Shown piece after piece: positions 24,679 to 34,507 of a stretch of 64,000 nt of DNA; positions within the stretch are counted from its first letter, which is position 1; every line of letters starts with the position of its first letter. Source of the DNA: Sphingomonas sp. 1F27F7B (GTDB taxonomy: Bacteria > Pseudomonadota > Alphaproteobacteria > Sphingomonadales > Sphingomonadaceae). The translations under genes were made by a program, and so were the position numbers. A model generated the notes under the pieces. That model was not told the origin of the DNA and ran no database searches. It was given only the letters and a program-made list of their open reading frames with translations. The stretch covers positions 248,001-312,000 of the forward strand of contig NZ_SCMK01000002.1 of NCBI RefSeq assembly GCF_005503355.1. Direction: 5' to 3'.

Positions 24679-27162
24679 TTGGCGAGCAGCGCCGCACCTC
24701 TGTTCGACGCGCGGACGATCGCCGATCGGTGGATCGCGGACTATTGCGCGCCCGGCACGGCGGCCGACATGCTCTGCGCCCGTGCCCCGGACGATGCCGC
24801 CTGGCGTGCCGCGCTGGAGGAACTGGCCGGGCTCGCGGGCGAGAATCTGGAAGGCGCGCGCGAGCGGGCGCGCCGCCATGCCGAGGATATCGGCACCGGC
24901 TTCCGCGTCGCCGGCGAAGGCGAGGAGCGCCCCTGGCCGCTCTCCCCGGTGCCGTTGCTGATCCCCGAGGCGGAATGGCGCGGCATCGCCGCGGGCGTCG
25001 TCCAGCGCGCCGAAGTGATGGAGCGGGTGCTCGCCGATCTCTATGGCGAGGCCCGGCTGGTCGCCGACGGGCAGGTGCCCGCCGCGCTCGTCACCGGCAG
25101 CCCTTTCTTCCTGCGTCCGCTCACGCGTCTCGTGCCGCCGGGCGGCTGCCATCTCCAGGCAGTGGCGATCGATCTGGGCCGCGGACCCGACGGCACCTGG
25201 CGCGTGCTCGCCGATCATCTGCGGGCGCCGGCGGGCGCCGGCTATGCGCTCGAGAACCGGCTGGCGATGGCGCAGACGCTGGACGGGCTTCAGGTCCGGC
25301 TCAACATTGCCCGGCAGGCCCCGTTCTTCGCCGCCTTTCGCGACGGGCTGGCCGCGCGCTGCCGGCGGGCCGAGCCGCGCATCGCGCTGCTCACGCCCGG
25401 CCGGCTCGATCCGGGCTATGCCGAACAGGCGCATCTCGCCCGCTATCTCGGCTGGCTGCTCGTCGAGGGCGGCGATCTCGCGGTGCTCGACGACCGGCTC
25501 TATGTCCGCACCATCGCCGGGCTGAAGCGGGTGGACGCGCTGTGGCGCCGGCTCGATCCGCGGCTGCTCGACCCGCTGGCGCTCGACAGCCATTCGACGA
25601 TCGGCGTCCCCGGGCTGGTCGACGCGATGGCGGCGGGCAATGTCGTGATTGCCAATGCGCCGGGCGCGGGACTGCTCGAGGCGCCGGCCTTCGCCGCCTT
25701 CCTCCCGCGGCTCGCCGAGCTGCTGACCGGCGCGGCGCTGACGCTGCCCGGCATCGCCACCTGGTGGTGCGGGCAGGACGACGCGCGCGCGCATGTCGAA
25801 GCGGCGCTCGACACGCTGCTGATCGCGCCCGCCTTCGGCGTCGCGCCGCTCGGCCTGCCCGAAGGCAGGCCGGTGCTCGGTGCCTCGCTCGGCGGCGCCG
25901 CGCGGGCGGCGCTGCTCGCCGATCTCGCGCGCCGGCCGCAGGACTATGTCGGTCGGGAAGTCGCCCATCTTTCGACCATGCCGGTGGTGGCGGACGGGCG
26001 GCTCGTCGCGCGACCCTTCACGCTGCGCGTGTTCGCGGCGCGCGGTGCCGATGGCGCGTGGACGGTGCTCCCCGGGGGCTTTGCCCGGATCGGCGCGCAT
26101 GCCGATGCCCGCGCCGCGGCGATGGGCGAGGGCATGTGGTCGGCCGACGTCTGCGTCCATGGCGCCGAGCCGGTCGAGCCGGTCTCGCTGCTTCCCTCGG
26201 GCGATTCCACTCGGCTGCGCCGCAACCCGGGCACGCTGCCCAGTCGCGTCGCCGACAATCTGTTCTGGCTCGGCCGCTATCTGGAGCGGGGCGAGGCGCA
26301 ACTGGGCGTGATCCGGGTGCTGCTCGGCAATTCGATCAGTGCGGACACCGGCGCCGCCCTCGCGGCAGACACGGTGCGCCGGCTTGCCGATATCCTGGTC
26401 GCCGGCAACGCGGCACCGGCTCCACAGGCGCTCCGCCGCGCCGACCTGATCCAGCTCGCCCATGCGGCGCTCGAGGGTGGCGAGGGCTGGTACAGCGTCG
26501 CCGCGATCAATGCCCAGGCGCGGATGATCGGCGAAGTCTCGCGCGACCGGCTGGCGGCGGACATGGTGCGGCTGCTCGACGCGCCCTTCCCGGCGCGCGG
26601 AGCGCTGCTGGACAAGGCGGGGTCGCTCCAGCGGCGCTACTCGGCGCTGGCGGGGCTTGCGGCCGAGCATATGGGGCGCAGCGATGCCTGGCGCTTCCAC
26701 GACATGGGCCGGCGGATCGAGCGGGCGCTGGCGACGCTCCGCTTCCTGCGCGGCTTTGGCAGGGCAGAGGCGAACGGCGACGATCTCGGCACCCTGCTCG
26801 ACCTGGCGGACAGCCAGATCAGTTATCGCCAGCGCTATCTGACCGGCATCGCCCGCGTGCCGGTGCTCGACCTGGTCACGCTCGATCCGGGCAATCCGCG
26901 CGGCATCGCCTATCAGGCGGCGGCGATCTCGGGCCATCTGAACAAGCTGCCGGTACTCTCCGACGACGGGCTGGCCGAGCCGCAGCAGGAGCAGGCGCGC
27001 GAACTGGCGGCGATCCTGGTGACCGCGCATGCGACGCGGATCGACGATGCGATGCTCGCCGACCTCGAACTGCGCCTCGCCCGGCTCTCCGACGCGATCG
27101 CTCGGCGCTATTTCCTGCAAGGCGCCGAGCCGCTGCGCGCCGCCGGGCTGGTCCTCGCCTGA
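24679..27162 (+). CDS. Fused circularly permuted ATP-grasp (type 2) and alpha-E domain protein
   Basis: 827 residues. The first 510 or so form the circularly permuted ATP-grasp (VMERVLADLYGEARLVADG, then RIALLTPGR, ALDSHSTIGVPGLVDAMAAG, VANAPGAGLLEAP). From about residue 520 the alpha-E (DUF403) domain begins (VADNLFWLGRYLERGEAQLG). In many bacteria these are separate genes; here they form one polypeptide, followed by a transglutaminase gene overlapping by one base (TGATG). The module is predicted to make or modify a peptide-like product with ATP. TTG 24679 has GGGGA 6 bp upstream and is chosen over upstream in-frame codons, which lack similarity. Confidence 0.82.
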   Translation: MASSAAPLFDARTIADRWIADYCAPGTAADMLCARAPDDAAWRAALEELAGLAGENLEGARERARRHAEDIGTGFRVAGEGEERPWPLSPVPLLIPEAEWRGIAAGVVQRAEVMERVLADLYGEARLVADGQVPAALVTGSPFFLRPLTRLVPPGGCHLQAVAIDLGRGPDGTWRVLADHLRAPAGAGYALENRLAMAQTLDGLQVRLNIARQAPFFAAFRDGLAARCRRAEPRIALLTPGRLDPGYAEQAHLARYLGWLLVEGGDLAVLDDRLYVRTIAGLKRVDALWRRLDPRLLDPLALDSHSTIGVPGLVDAMAAGNVVIANAPGAGLLEAPAFAAFLPRLAELLTGAALTLPGIATWWCGQDDARAHVEAALDTLLIAPAFGVAPLGLPEGRPVLGASLGGAARAALLADLARRPQDYVGREVAHLSTMPVVADGRLVARPFTLRVFAARGADGAWTVLPGGFARIGAHADARAAAMGEGMWSADVCVHGAEPVEPVSLLPSGDSTRLRRNPGTLPSRVADNLFWLGRYLERGEAQLGVIRVLLGNSISADTGAALAADTVRRLADILVAGNAAPAPQALRRADLIQLAHAALEGGEGWYSVAAINAQARMIGEVSRDRLAADMVRLLDAPFPARGALLDKAGSLQRRYSALAGLAAEHMGRSDAWRFHDMGRRIERALATLRFLRGFGRAEANGDDLGTLLDLADSQISYRQRYLTGIARVPVLDLVTLDPGNPRGIAYQAAAISGHLNKLPVLSDDGLAEPQQEQARELAAILVTAHATRIDDAMLADLELRLARLSDAIARRYFLQGAEPLRAAGLVLA

Positions 27163-28052
27163 TGCTCTATCGCATCCGCCACGTGACTCGGTTCGACTAT
27201 GCCCAGCCCGCGGCGTTCGCGCGCTGCAATCTGCGATTGAAGCCGATCCTCTGGTCGGGCCAGGAAGTGCTCGATTATGCCCTGTCGGTCGAGCCCGGCG
27301 GGCGCGTCTTCCCGGCGCGGGCCGAGGCGGGGCTCGCGAATGTCGTGCGGCTGGTGCTCGAAGCGCCGACGGGCGCGCTGACGATCGAGAGCAGCGCGCG
27401 CATCCGCGTCGACCGGCCGATCCCGGTGCCCGCGCCCGGTGATCCCAGCCTGGCCGAAATCGCCCGGCTGGCGCGCGCGAGCAGCGATGCTTCGCCCGCC
27501 AGCCCCGCCGCCTATCTCTTTCCCTCGCCGCAGATCCCGCTCGACGCGGCGATCGCCGAATGGTGCGCGGCCGATCTGGCGCCCGATCGGGGCGTGCTCG
27601 ATGCCGCCCATGCGCTGGCGGCCAGGATCCAGCGCGGGTTCGACTTCGATCCCAATGCCACTTTGGTCGACACGCCGCCGCGCGCCGCCTTCGACAAGCG
27701 GCGGGGCGTTTGCCAGGATTTCGCGCAGATCATGATCTCGGGCCTGCGCGCCGCCGGCCTGCCCGCGGCCTATGTCTCCGGATATCTCCGCACGCTGCCG
27801 CCGCCGGGGCAACCGCGGCTGGTGGGGGCCGATGCGACCCATGCCTGGGTGCTGGTCTGGGCCGGGCCCGCACTGGGCTGGGTCGGCATCGATCCCACCA
27901 ACGGCATCTGGATGGCGGAGGATCATGTCGTGGTCGCGATCGGCCGCGACTATGCCGAGATCGCGCCGATCGACGGCATCGTCCTGGGCGCGGGCGCGCA
28001 GGACATGCACGTCTCGGTCGATGTCGAGCCGCTGGAGGAGCCGGCGAGCTAG
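27162..28052 (+). CDS. Transglutaminase-like cysteine protease family protein
   Basis: 296 residues. The N-terminal beta domain (LYRIRHVTRFDYAQPAAFAR) is typical of the bacterial transglutaminase-N family. The catalytic triad is Cys in RRGVCQDFAQIM, His in DATHAWVLVW and Asp in GIDPTNG. These proteins act as proteases or amidases and nearly always accompany ATP-grasp/alpha-E proteins. The ATG overlaps the ATP-grasp stop by one base, so they are coupled. No exported substrate or carrier peptide gene is visible next to them. Confidence 0.9.
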   Translation: MLYRIRHVTRFDYAQPAAFARCNLRLKPILWSGQEVLDYALSVEPGGRVFPARAEAGLANVVRLVLEAPTGALTIESSARIRVDRPIPVPAPGDPSLAEIARLARASSDASPASPAAYLFPSPQIPLDAAIAEWCAADLAPDRGVLDAAHALAARIQRGFDFDPNATLVDTPPRAAFDKRRGVCQDFAQIMISGLRAAGLPAAYVSGYLRTLPPPGQPRLVGADATHAWVLVWAGPALGWVGIDPTNGIWMAEDHVVVAIGRDYAEIAPIDGIVLGAGAQDMHVSVDVEPLEEPAS

Positions 28053-28055
28053 CTT

Positions 28056-28087
28056 CTCCATCCCGCCTGCTTCGGGACGGGGAGTTT
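28056..28087 (+). terminator. Hairpin after transglutaminase gene
   Basis: CTCC-A-TCCCG (28056-28065) pairs with CGGGA-C-GGGGAG (28073-28084) and is followed by TTT. It starts 3 bp after the stop codon; the T tract is short, so termination strength is uncertain. Confidence 0.5.
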
Positions 28088-28149
28088 GCCGGCAACCCTT
28101 GCGTTAGCAGGCGGACACGCCGAAATACGGCGCGTTCGAAGGGGTTTTG

Positions 28150-29103
28150 ATGGCAGCTGATCCGTATTCCGTCCTGAACGTGGCGCGTGGCGCGAGCGAG
28201 GCCGATATCAAGAAGGCCTATCGCAAGCTCGCCAAGGAACTGCATCCCGACCGCAACAAGGACAATCCCAAGGCGGCGGAGAAGTTCAGCCAGGTCACCC
28301 AGGCCTATGACCTGCTGACCGACAAGGACAAGCGCGCCCGTTTCGATCGCGGCGAGATCGATGGCGACGGCAATCCCGTGAATCCGTTCGGCGGCTTCGG
28401 CTCGGGCATGGGCAGCGGCGGCCAGGGCGGTTTCCGCGCCGATTTCGGCGGCGGCGGCGAAGCGGGCGGCTTTGGCGACATTTTCGAAGGGCTGTTCGGC
28501 GGCATGGGCGCGCGGCGGGGCGGCGGGGGCTTCTCCGGAGGCTTTGGCGATTTCGGCCGCCGGGCGGCGCCCAAGGGCGCGAACATCGCCTATCGCCTCG
28601 CCGTGAGCTTCGAGGATGCGGCCACGCTGGCGGCACAGCGCATCACGCTGCGCGACGGCAAGACGATCGACCTGAAGCTTCCGGCCGGGCTCGAATCCGG
28701 CACCCAGATGCGCCTTGCCGGCAAGGGCGAGGAAGGACCCGGCGGCGCCGGCGACGCGATCGTGACGATCGAGATCCAGCCGCATCGTTTCTTCCAGCGC
28801 GAAGGCGACGATATCCGTCTCGACCTGCCGGTGACTCTGTCCGAGGCGGTGCTCGGCGCCGAGGTGCGCGTGCCGACGCCCGACGGCGCGGTGATGCTCA
28901 AGGTGCCCAAGGGCTCGTCCTCCGGCAAGACGCTGCGCCTCAAGGGGCGCGGCTTCCACAAGAAGGCCGCAGGGTCCGCTGGCGGGCGGGGCGACCTGCT
29001 CGTCACGCTGATGGTCGAGCTGCCGGTGGACGACGATGCGCTGATCGAGTTCGCCAGGGGCTGGCACGACAAGGGGAACCCGCGTGGCCGCATGGGCGTC
29101 TAA
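28150..29103 (+). CDS. DnaJ/CbpA-like co-chaperone without zinc finger
   Basis: 317 residues. The J domain (residues 4-68) has the HPD motif in [12 protein letters not shown] that stimulates DnaK. A Gly/Phe-rich linker runs about 75-140, then the two-barrel C-terminal substrate domain ([55 protein letters not shown]). The CXXCXGXG zinc repeats of DnaJ are absent, so this is a CbpA/DjlA-class B protein. ATG 28150 directly follows an in-frame TTG. It is followed after 6 bp by the BrkB-like gene. Confidence 0.9.
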   Translation: MAADPYSVLNVARGASEADIKKAYRKLAKELHPDRNKDNPKAAEKFSQVTQAYDLLTDKDKRARFDRGEIDGDGNPVNPFGGFGSGMGSGGQGGFRADFGGGGEAGGFGDIFEGLFGGMGARRGGGGFSGGFGDFGRRAAPKGANIAYRLAVSFEDAATLAAQRITLRDGKTIDLKLPAGLESGTQMRLAGKGEEGPGGAGDAIVTIEIQPHRFFQREGDDIRLDLPVTLSEAVLGAEVRVPTPDGAVMLKVPKGSSSGKTLRLKGRGFHKKAAGSAGGRGDLLVTLMVELPVDDDALIEFARGWHDKGNPRGRMGV

Positions 29104-29109
29104 CACCTT

Positions 29110-30060
29110 GTGACAACAGGGGAAGATTCGGGTGCCGCGGAGGCGGGGCCGGGGCTTGGGCCCCGCATCCTCGCCTTGCTCGCCCGGATCGGCCTGGGCC
29201 CGCGCTTCTGGCATGTGGTCAAGCGCGTGCTGGTCGGCACTTTCCAGGACGGCTTCACCTATGCCGGCAACCTGGCCTATCTCAGCCTGGTCACGCTCTT
29301 CCCCTTCTTCATCGTCGCCGCCGCGATCGCGCAGCTGATCGGCCGCAGCTCGGAGGGGATACATACGCTGGAGGCGTTCCTGCGCACCGTGCCGCCCGAC
29401 GTGGCCGAGCTGCTGCGCAAGCCGGTGTCGGACGTGCTGATGGCGCGTACCGGCAACCTGCTCTGGTTCGGCGCGATCGTCGGCCTGTGGACCGTGGCCG
29501 GCTTCATCGAGACGATCCGCGGCATATTGCGCCAGGCTTACGGCGTCCGCTCGGGCACGCCCTTCTGGCAATATCGGCTGGGGGCGATCGGGATGATCAT
29601 CGCCTCGGTGATCATCACCATGGCGGCGTTCAGCTTCCAGGTGATCCTGACCGGCGTGGAGCAGTTCCTCTACAACATCTTCCCCTGGGCATCCGAAGCG
29701 CAGCGCATCGTCTCGCTGAGCAAGATCGCCCCCGCGATCGCGCTGTTCGGCGCGCTCTACATCCTGTTCTACTCGCTCACCCCCGGCCGGTACCGGAAGA
29801 GCAAATGCCCGAAATGGCCGGGCGCGCTGTTCACTGCGGTGTGGTGGCTGCTGGTCACCGCCCTGCTACCGAAGATCCTGGGCACGCTCGGCAATTACGA
29901 CCTCACCTATGGCAGCCTGGCCGGCGTGATGATCGCGCTGATCTTCTTCTTTCTCGTCGGACTGGGGCTCGTCGTCGGTGCCGAGTTGAACGCGGCTCTG
30001 GCGGAAACGCCCGAGAACGGGCTAGAGGAGCCCAGAGAAAGGGAGAATACGCCGTCGTGA
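29110..30060 (+). CDS. YihY/BrkB family inner-membrane protein
   Basis: 316 residues with six hydrophobic helices and the family landmarks FTYAGNLAYLSLVTLFPFFI, WFGAIVGLWTVAGFIETIRG and LTYGSLAGVMIALIFFF. Once called ribonuclease BN, the family is now regarded as membrane proteins of unclear transport or envelope function. It starts at GTG 29110, six bases after the chaperone stop. Its stop overlaps the fabI GTG start (GTGA), which couples it to the run fabI-GNAT-aroC. Confidence 0.88.
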   Translation: MTTGEDSGAAEAGPGLGPRILALLARIGLGPRFWHVVKRVLVGTFQDGFTYAGNLAYLSLVTLFPFFIVAAAIAQLIGRSSEGIHTLEAFLRTVPPDVAELLRKPVSDVLMARTGNLLWFGAIVGLWTVAGFIETIRGILRQAYGVRSGTPFWQYRLGAIGMIIASVIITMAAFSFQVILTGVEQFLYNIFPWASEAQRIVSLSKIAPAIALFGALYILFYSLTPGRYRKSKCPKWPGALFTAVWWLLVTALLPKILGTLGNYDLTYGSLAGVMIALIFFFLVGLGLVVGAELNAALAETPENGLEEPRERENTPS

Positions 30061-30860
30061 CCGGATTGATGCAGGGCAAGCGCGGGCTGATCATGGGCCT
30101 CGCCAATGACAAGAGCCTCGCCTGGGGCATCGCGAAGAGGCTCAGCGAACAGGGTGCCGAGCTGGCGTTCAGCTATCAGGGCGACGCGCTGCTGAAGCGG
30201 GTGAAGCCGCTCGCCGAGCAGCTGGGTTCCGACACGCTGATCGATTGCGACGTCGCCGACATGGACGCGCTCGACGCGGCGTTCGACACGCTCAAGGCGA
30301 AATGGCCGACGATCGACTTCGTCGTCCACGCGATCGGCTTTTCGGACAAGTCGCAGCTGCGCGGGCGCTATTACGACACGACGCTCGACAATTTCCTGAT
30401 GACCATGAACATCTCGGCCTATTCCCTGGTCGCGGTGGCCAAGCGCGCGCGCGAGATGATGCCGGACGGCGGCTCGATCCTCACGCTGACCTATTACGGC
30501 GCCGAGAAGGTGATCCCGCATTATAACGTGATGGGCGTCGCCAAGGCTGCGCTGGAGACCAGCGTGAAGTATCTCGCCGTCGACATGGGACCGGAGAACA
30601 TCCGCGTGAACGCGATCTCCGCCGGCCCGATCCAGACGCTGGCGGCGCGCGGGATCGGCGACTTCAACTACATCCTCAAGTGGAACGAGCTGAACTCGCC
30701 GCTCCGCCGCACCGTGACGATCGAGGATGTCGGCGGCGCCGGGCTCTACATGCTCTCCGATCTGGCGGCCGGCGTCACCGGCGAGATCCATCATGTCGAT
30801 TCGGGCTATAACGTGATCGGCATGAAGGCCGAGGACGCGCCGGACATCGCGCTTTCGTGA
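30057..30860 (+). CDS. fabI: Enoyl-[acyl-carrier-protein] reductase (NADH)
   Basis: 267 residues of the FabI short-chain reductase. Nucleotide site GLIMGLANDKSLAWGIA is near the N-terminus; active-site Tyr156 and Lys163 are in PHYNVMGVAKAAL, numbering exactly as in E. coli FabI. It performs the last reduction of fatty-acid elongation. GTG 30057 has GGGAG 11 bp upstream and overlaps the preceding stop; ATG 30069 is an alternative. The next gene's GTG overlaps its own stop, so expression is coupled along the run. Confidence 0.95.
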   Translation: MTGLMQGKRGLIMGLANDKSLAWGIAKRLSEQGAELAFSYQGDALLKRVKPLAEQLGSDTLIDCDVADMDALDAAFDTLKAKWPTIDFVVHAIGFSDKSQLRGRYYDTTLDNFLMTMNISAYSLVAVAKRAREMMPDGGSILTLTYYGAEKVIPHYNVMGVAKAALETSVKYLAVDMGPENIRVNAISAGPIQTLAARGIGDFNYILKWNELNSPLRRTVTIEDVGGAGLYMLSDLAAGVTGEIHHVDSGYNVIGMKAEDAPDIALS

Positions 30861-31381
30861 GCATCGCCATTCGCCCTGCGACGGGCGGGGACGTCGCCGC
30901 GATCGACGCCCTGCTCCGCCGGGCCTTTCCGGCGGAAGACGAGGCCAGGCTCGTCCAGCGCCTCTGCATCGATGGCGACATGGTCCTCACCCTGGTGGCG
31001 GACGACGAGGAGACCGGCGCTCTCGCCGGCATGGTTGCGTTCAGCCGGATGGACGTGGCGATAGCGGGCAAGCCGATCGCAGCGGTCGCGCTTGCGCCGC
31101 TGGCAGTGGAAAGGGCGTGGCGCAAGCAGGGTGTGGGCGAGGCGCTGGTCCAGGCCGGCGTCGCCCAGCTCGGCGCGGCCGGGGCGATGCTCGTCTTCGT
31201 GTTGGGGGAGCCCGGCTATTATGAGCGCTTCGGCTTCGCGGCCGAATGGGCGCGGGGATTTGCCTCGCCCTATGCCGGCGACTATCTGATGGCGCTGCCG
31301 CTCCAGGGCGGCGCCATGCCGTGCGGAGAGCGCGGCGCCGCGACGCACGCACCGGCGTTCGCACAGCTGGGCGGGGAATAG
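30857..31381 (+). CDS. GNAT family N-acetyltransferase
   Basis: 174 residues. The acetyl-CoA pyrophosphate-binding motif is [19 protein letters not shown], and the family ending is [12 protein letters not shown]. It resembles the YhbS-like branch. Substrate unknown. Start GTG 30857 overlaps the fabI stop, and the TAG at 31379-31381 shares its G with the aroC GTG. It sits between fabI and aroC without an obvious pathway link. Confidence 0.88.
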   Translation: MSIAIRPATGGDVAAIDALLRRAFPAEDEARLVQRLCIDGDMVLTLVADDEETGALAGMVAFSRMDVAIAGKPIAAVALAPLAVERAWRKQGVGEALVQAGVAQLGAAGAMLVFVLGEPGYYERFGFAAEWARGFASPYAGDYLMALPLQGGAMPCGERGAATHAPAFAQLGGE

Positions 31382-32451
31382 TGAGCTTCAACACCTTTGG
31401 ACGCGTCTTCCGCTTCACCACCTGGGGCGAGAGCCACGGGCCGGCGCTCGGCGCGGTCGTCGATGGCTGTCCCGCGGGCCTCACTCTGTCCGAAGGCGAC
31501 ATCCAGCCCTTCCTCGACAAGCGCCGCCCGGGCCAGTCGCGCTTCACGACGCAGCGCCAGGAGCCCGATCAGGTCCGCATCCTTTCCGGCATCTTCGAAG
31601 GACGCACGACGGGCACGCCGATCGCGCTTCACATCGACAATGTCGATCAGCGTTCCAAGGACTATTCGGAAGTCGCCAAGGCCTATCGTCCCGGTCATGC
31701 CGATTATGCCTATGACGCGAAATACGGCTTTCGCGACTATCGCGGCGGCGGCCGCAGCTCGGCGCGCGAGACGGCGGCGCGCGTGGCGGCGGGCGCGGTG
31801 GCGCGGCTCGTCATCCCCGAAGTGACGATCCTCGCCTGGGTCGAGGCGATCGGCGGCGACGCGATCGACCCTGCCAATTTCGATGCCGCCGAGATCGGCA
31901 ACAACCCGTTCTTCTGCCCCGATGCGCAGGCGGCGAAACGCTGGGAGGCGCTGGTCGACGGCGCGCGCAAGGCAGGCTCCTCGCTCGGCGCGGTGATTGC
32001 CTGCGAGGCGTTCGGCGTGCCCGCCGGCTGGGGCGCGCCGCTCTATGCCAAGCTCGACAGCGAGCTGGCCGCCGCGTGCATGTCGATCAACGCCGTGAAG
32101 GGCGTCGAGATCGGCGACGGCTTCGCGGCGGCGGCGCTGACCGGCGAGCAGAATGCCGATGCGATGCGCCCGGGCAATGACGGCGGGCCCGTCTTCCTCG
32201 CCAATCATGCCGGCGGGATCGCGGGCGGCATTTCGACCGGCCAGCCGGTGCGCGTGCGCGTGGCGTTCAAGCCGACCAGTTCGATCCTGACGCCGGTGGA
32301 AACGGTCACCCGCGAAGGCGAGGCGACCGAGATCATGACCAAGGGGCGTCACGACCCCTGTGTCGGCATCCGCGGAGTGCCGGTGGTCGAGGCGATGGTC
32401 GCGCTGGTGCTTGCCGATCAGAAGCTGCTCCACCGCGCGCAAATGGGCTGA
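31381..32451 (+). CDS. aroC: Chorismate synthase
   Basis: 356 residues of usual length. Signature segments are [55 protein letters not shown] and the C-terminal [20 protein letters not shown]. It converts 5-enolpyruvylshikimate 3-phosphate to chorismate using reduced FMN. Start GTG 31381 shares one base with the upstream stop; the upstream in-frame extension is antisense-like and rejected. Last gene of the fabI run; 260 bp without an obvious gene follow. Confidence 0.95.
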   Translation: MSFNTFGRVFRFTTWGESHGPALGAVVDGCPAGLTLSEGDIQPFLDKRRPGQSRFTTQRQEPDQVRILSGIFEGRTTGTPIALHIDNVDQRSKDYSEVAKAYRPGHADYAYDAKYGFRDYRGGGRSSARETAARVAAGAVARLVIPEVTILAWVEAIGGDAIDPANFDAAEIGNNPFFCPDAQAAKRWEALVDGARKAGSSLGAVIACEAFGVPAGWGAPLYAKLDSELAAACMSINAVKGVEIGDGFAAAALTGEQNADAMRPGNDGGPVFLANHAGGIAGGISTGQPVRVRVAFKPTSSILTPVETVTREGEATEIMTKGRHDPCVGIRGVPVVEAMVALVLADQKLLHRAQMG

Positions 32452-32711
32452 GCTCGTCCCGCCCGGGCCGGATCAATTCCGGATCATGTCCGTGGCGGTC
32501 GAGCCACGCGCTTCCCAGGGATCGCGCGCGCCGCCGGCAGCCGGGATTCCCGCTCCGCCGGCCCTTCGCGTTTTCGGCCCGTCCTTCGTCCGGCTCGGTT
32601 CGCTGCCCAGCCGTGCGCGGGCCGGGGTTGGCTGCAACATGGGGAAACAATCCGGACATGCGCAGGGTCTCGAAGGGTCTTCGGCAAAAACCGAAGGAGG
32701 ATTGCCCAGTT

Positions 32712-32984
32712 ATGTTGCTCAAGACCCTGATCGGCGCCGCGGCGCTGCTGGCCGCCCCGGCGGCCTTCGCCCAGACCACGTCTCCCACCGATCCGTCCGC
32801 GACATCGCCGACGGAGCACCCCGCTCCCGCGCCGGCGCCCGATCCGAGCGCCAATCCCTCGGCGCCCGCGCCGGATGCCACCACGGCCACGCCTGCGCCG
32901 GATCCGGCAACCCCCGGCCAGGATCCGGCGACGTCCGAAGATGCCGACAAGCGCGGCAAGAAGGACAAGAAGAGGCCCCATTAA
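32712..32984 (+). CDS. Small secreted Pro/Ala-rich protein
   Basis: 90 residues. The signal peptide (MLLKTLIGAAALLAAPAAFA, cleavage before QTT) is followed by a low-complexity stretch of Pro, Ala, Thr and Asp repeats such as PAPDP and ATPAPDP. A short basic tail, KRGKKDKKRPH, ends the protein. No folded domain is apparent; it may be a periplasmic spacer or cell-wall-interacting peptide. ATG 32712 has GGAGG about 10 bp upstream. A strong hairpin follows. Confidence 0.65.
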   Translation: MLLKTLIGAAALLAAPAAFAQTTSPTDPSATSPTEHPAPAPAPDPSANPSAPAPDATTATPAPDPATPGQDPATSEDADKRGKKDKKRPH

Positions 32985-33002
32985 GGGCTCCTGACGCAGG
33001 GG

Positions 33003-33038
33003 ATGCGCTACCCGCTCTTGGCCGGACGGGTAGCGCAT
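33003..33038. terminator. Strong hairpin between convergent genes
   Basis: Perfect 12-bp arms ATGCGCTACCCG (33003-33014) and CGGGTAGCGCAT (33027-33038) with a 12-nt loop. It lies between the small secreted protein gene and purA, which converge here, so it probably terminates both. T tracts are poor on both sides. Confidence 0.65.
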
Positions 33039-33079
33039 TGCCTGATCGGTCCGCGAATTGATCGCGGGCCGGGCGCGGA

Positions 33080-34369
33080 TCAGTCCGCGAAGGGGTCGCG
33101 GACCAGAATCGTGTCCTCGCGCTCGGGGCTGGTCGAGACCAGGGTCACCGGGCAGCGGATCAGTTCCTCCACGCGGCGGATATATTTGATCGCGGCGGCC
33201 GGCAGTTCGGCCCAGCTGCGCGCGCCCGCGGTGGTTTCCTGCCAGCCGGGCATCGTCTCCCACACCGGCTCGACCGCAGCCTGGTCGGCGGCGTTCGAGG
33301 GGTAATAGTCGATCTCCTCGCCGCGCAGCCGATAGCCCACGCACACCTTGATCTCGTCGAACCCGTCGAGCACGTCGAGCTTGGTCAGCGCGATGCCGGT
33401 GATGCCGGAGACGGCGGCCGACTGGCGCAGCAGCACTGCGTCGAGCCAGCCGCAGCGGCGCTTGCGCCCGGTGACGGTGCCGAACTCGCGGCCGCGCGTG
33501 CCCAGCCGCTCGCCCACGTCATTGTCCTGCTCGGCGGGGAAGGGGCCGGAGCCGACGCGCGTGGTATAGGCCTTGGCGATCCCCAGTACGAAGCCGACCG
33601 CGCCCGGGCCCATGCCCGAGCCCGAGGCGGCGGTGCCCGCCACCGTGTTCGACGACGTGACGAACGGATAAGTGCCGTGATCGATGTCGAGCAGCACGCC
33701 CTGCGCGCCTTCGAACAGAATGCGGCGGCCCCGCTCGCGGGCGGCATTGAGCGCGCGCCACACCGGCTGGGCGAAGGGCAGGACGAAGCCGGCGATCTCG
33801 CGCAGCTGATCGATCAGCGCCGCGCGATCGATCGGCGGCTCGCCGAAGCCGGCGCGCAGCGCGTCGTGATGCGCGGTCAGGCGATCGAGCTGGGGGCCGA
33901 GATCGTCGAGATGGGCAAGGTCGCAGACGCGGATGGCGCGGCGGCCGACCTTGTCCTCATAGGCGGGGCCGATGCCGCGCCGGGTGGTGCCGATCTTGCC
34001 CGCGCCGCTCGCATCCTCGCGCAGCCCGTCCAGGTCGCGGTGGAAGGGCAGGATCAGCGGGCAATTGTCCGCGACCATCAGCGTGTCGGGGGTCACGTCC
34101 ACGCCCTGGGCGCGGATCCGTTCCACTTCGTCGCGCAGCGCCCAGGGATCGAGCACCACGCCGTTGCCGATCACGCTCGGCGTACCGCGCACGATGCCCG
34201 AAGGAAGCAGCGAGAGCTTGTAGACATTCTCGCCGACCACCAGCGTGTGGCCGGCATTGTGGCCGCCCTGGAAGCGCACGACCATGTCGGCGCGCTCGGC
34301 GAGCCAGTCGACGATCTTGCCCTTGCCTTCGTCACCCCATTGGGCGCCGATAACCGCTACATTTGCCAT
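33080..34369 (-). CDS. purA: Adenylosuccinate synthetase
   Basis: 429 residues, the family's standard length. The GTP loop [18 protein letters not shown] is at residues 8-25. [26 protein letters not shown] and [20 protein letters not shown] follow, and the C-terminal Arg/Lys base-recognition segment [12 protein letters not shown] closes it. It makes adenylosuccinate from IMP and Asp with GTP. Single gene on the minus strand, facing the hairpin at 33003. Confidence 0.96.
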   Translation of the reverse strand: MANVAVIGAQWGDEGKGKIVDWLAERADMVVRFQGGHNAGHTLVVGENVYKLSLLPSGIVRGTPSVIGNGVVLDPWALRDEVERIRAQGVDVTPDTLMVADNCPLILPFHRDLDGLREDASGAGKIGTTRRGIGPAYEDKVGRRAIRVCDLAHLDDLGPQLDRLTAHHDALRAGFGEPPIDRAALIDQLREIAGFVLPFAQPVWRALNAARERGRRILFEGAQGVLLDIDHGTYPFVTSSNTVAGTAASGSGMGPGAVGFVLGIAKAYTTRVGSGPFPAEQDNDVGERLGTRGREFGTVTGRKRRCGWLDAVLLRQSAAVSGITGIALTKLDVLDGFDEIKVCVGYRLRGEEIDYYPSNAADQAAVEPVWETMPGWQETTAGARSWAELPAAAIKYIRRVEELIRCPVTLVSTSPEREDTILVRDPFAD

Positions 34370-34507
34370 GGATACACGTCTCCGCCTGCCGGGGCGGGCC
34401 CGAAGCCGCCCTTCGACAGGACTCGGCGGCTGGGCGGTACGAGGGCCGGGGCGCGGGGCGCCGGAGCCGCGGCGCGCATGGCCCCTGGGGGCGATTCGGT
34501 CAAGCGT

